From assembly GCA_001487125.1 (NCBI GenBank), contig LN913013.1, positions 1,240,001-1,304,000 on the forward strand: DNA of 64,000 bases, written 5' to 3'. This DNA is from Gabonibacter massiliensis. Its GTDB lineage: Bacteria > Bacteroidota > Bacteroidia > Bacteroidales > Marinifilaceae. This document shows positions 63,616 to 64,000 of this stretch, piece by piece (position 1 is the first letter of the stretch; each line of letters opens with the position of its first letter). The translations under genes were made by a program, and so were the position numbers. A model generated the notes under the pieces. It was not told where the DNA came from. It saw nothing but the letters and a program-made list of their open reading frames with translations, and did not search any database.

Positions 63616-64000
63616 ATGCTTCCTATGGATAAATTCATTTCAATCGAAGAAGCCGTATCTAAAGTAAAAGACGGTATGACCATCATGGTAGGTGGTTTTT
63701 TGGCCAACGGAACCCCCAACAAAATTGTTGATGCATTGGCAAAATCAGGAGTTAAAAATTTGACGTTGATTTGCAACGACACGGCATACCCGGATAGAGG
63801 AGTAGGTCAGTTAATTGCCAATAAACAAGTAAGCAAACTGTATGTTTCTCACATTGGGACGAACCCGTGTACCAGTGAACAAATGAATAGCGGAGAGTTG
63901 AAGATAGAGTTCTGTCCCCAAGGAAGTCTCGCCGAGAGAGTGCGTGCCGGAGGCAACGGTTTAGGAGGTATTTTAACCCAGACAGGCTTGGGTACGATCG
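63616..64000 (+). CDS. atoD: 3-oxoacid/acetate CoA-transferase subunit alpha, 3' end cut by window edge
   Basis: Start of the alpha chain of a class I CoA-transferase that moves CoA between acetate and acyl-CoA such as acetoacetyl- or butyryl-CoA, a step in short-chain fatty acid production. The first 128 codons are visible, with the family signatures 'DGMTIMVGGFLANGTPNKI' and 'LYVSHIGTNP', and 'GSLAERVRAGGNGLGG', the glycine-rich loop. Two ATGs, 63616 and 63625, are possible starts; the second gives MDKFISIEEA, the usual N-terminus. The beta subunit should follow beyond the window. Confidence 0.93.
   Translation, partial: MLPMDKFISIEEAVSKVKDGMTIMVGGFLANGTPNKIVDALAKSGVKNLTLICNDTAYPDRGVGQLIANKQVSKLYVSHIGTNPCTSEQMNSGELKIEFCPQGSLAERVRAGGNGLGGILTQTGLGTI

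Noticed and set aside
1-64000. CRISPR arrays, insertion sequences or transposase genes
   Set aside because: No regularly spaced repeats, transposase motifs or terminal inverted repeats with target duplications were seen by eye.

Overview
The window reads as a chromosomal segment of a Bacteroidota, most likely family Odoribacteraceae (Butyricimonas/Odoribacter type). Evidence: three SusC-type receptors and two SusD-type lipoproteins driven by ECF sigma/FecR pairs; promoters of the Bacteroidota form TTTG-N19-TAnnTTTG (perfect copies before an ECF sigma gene and before tRNA-Asn); a tmRNA whose tag reads GENNYALAA; and an acetate/acetoacetate CoA-transferase gene entering at the right edge, as in butyrate producers. 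Family-level placement is inference.

Layout. 1-16.2 kb: nutrient-uptake region A. One ECF sigma gene lies between two FecR anti-sigma genes pointing apart; the left FecR leads into a SusC cut by the window edge, the right one into SusC, SusD, a lipoprotein resembling zinc peptidases but lacking HExxH, a periplasmic thioredoxin and a large HExxH metalloprotease. This looks like a peptide/protein uptake system, closed by a strong terminator at 16.2 kb. 16.6-22.2 kb: a membrane protein joining an ABC-2-type permease to an inactive-looking M1 peptidase region and a golvesin-like C-terminal domain; two tandem secreted single-domain FN3 proteins with a decayed gene between them; a small RRM protein. 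22.4-26.3 kb: MATE transporter, an ECF sigma without an adjacent anti-sigma, cupin, aldose 1-epimerase. 26.4-34.9 kb: uptake region B on the minus strand (sigma, FecR, SusC, SusD, small lipoprotein, large lipoprotein).

35.2-42.7 kb: housekeeping genes: clpP-clpX, tcdA, a TatD-type hydrolase, a cysteine desulfidase-type enzyme, a SPOR protein, a GSCFA protein, mntP and ssrA. 42.8-43.8 kb: an AT-rich two-gene cassette behind ssrA whose first gene has no visible proper start. 43.9-51.8 kb: a six-gene efflux operon (adaptor, TetR, RND pump, TolC, LytS-type kinase, LytTR regulator), with each neighbouring pair overlapping except the 37-nt TolC-kinase junction. 52-57.8 kb: YjbR protein, PAS protein, tRNA-Asn, a hybrid histidine kinase with a substrate-binding-like sensor, and kbl. 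57.9-61 kb: a shorter paralogue of the permease/M1-like protein and a MutY-superfamily glycosylase resembling thymine glycosylase Mig. 61-63.2 kb: a lipoprotein plus CPBP-protease pair in AT-rich DNA. 63.6 kb to the end: start of the CoA-transferase alpha gene.

Candidates for something new: the titin-like secreted FN3 pair, the hairpin found between fecR and susC in all three loci, the paired permease/dead-M1 proteins without an ATPase, the ssrA-adjacent cassette, and the lipoprotein/CPBP pair.
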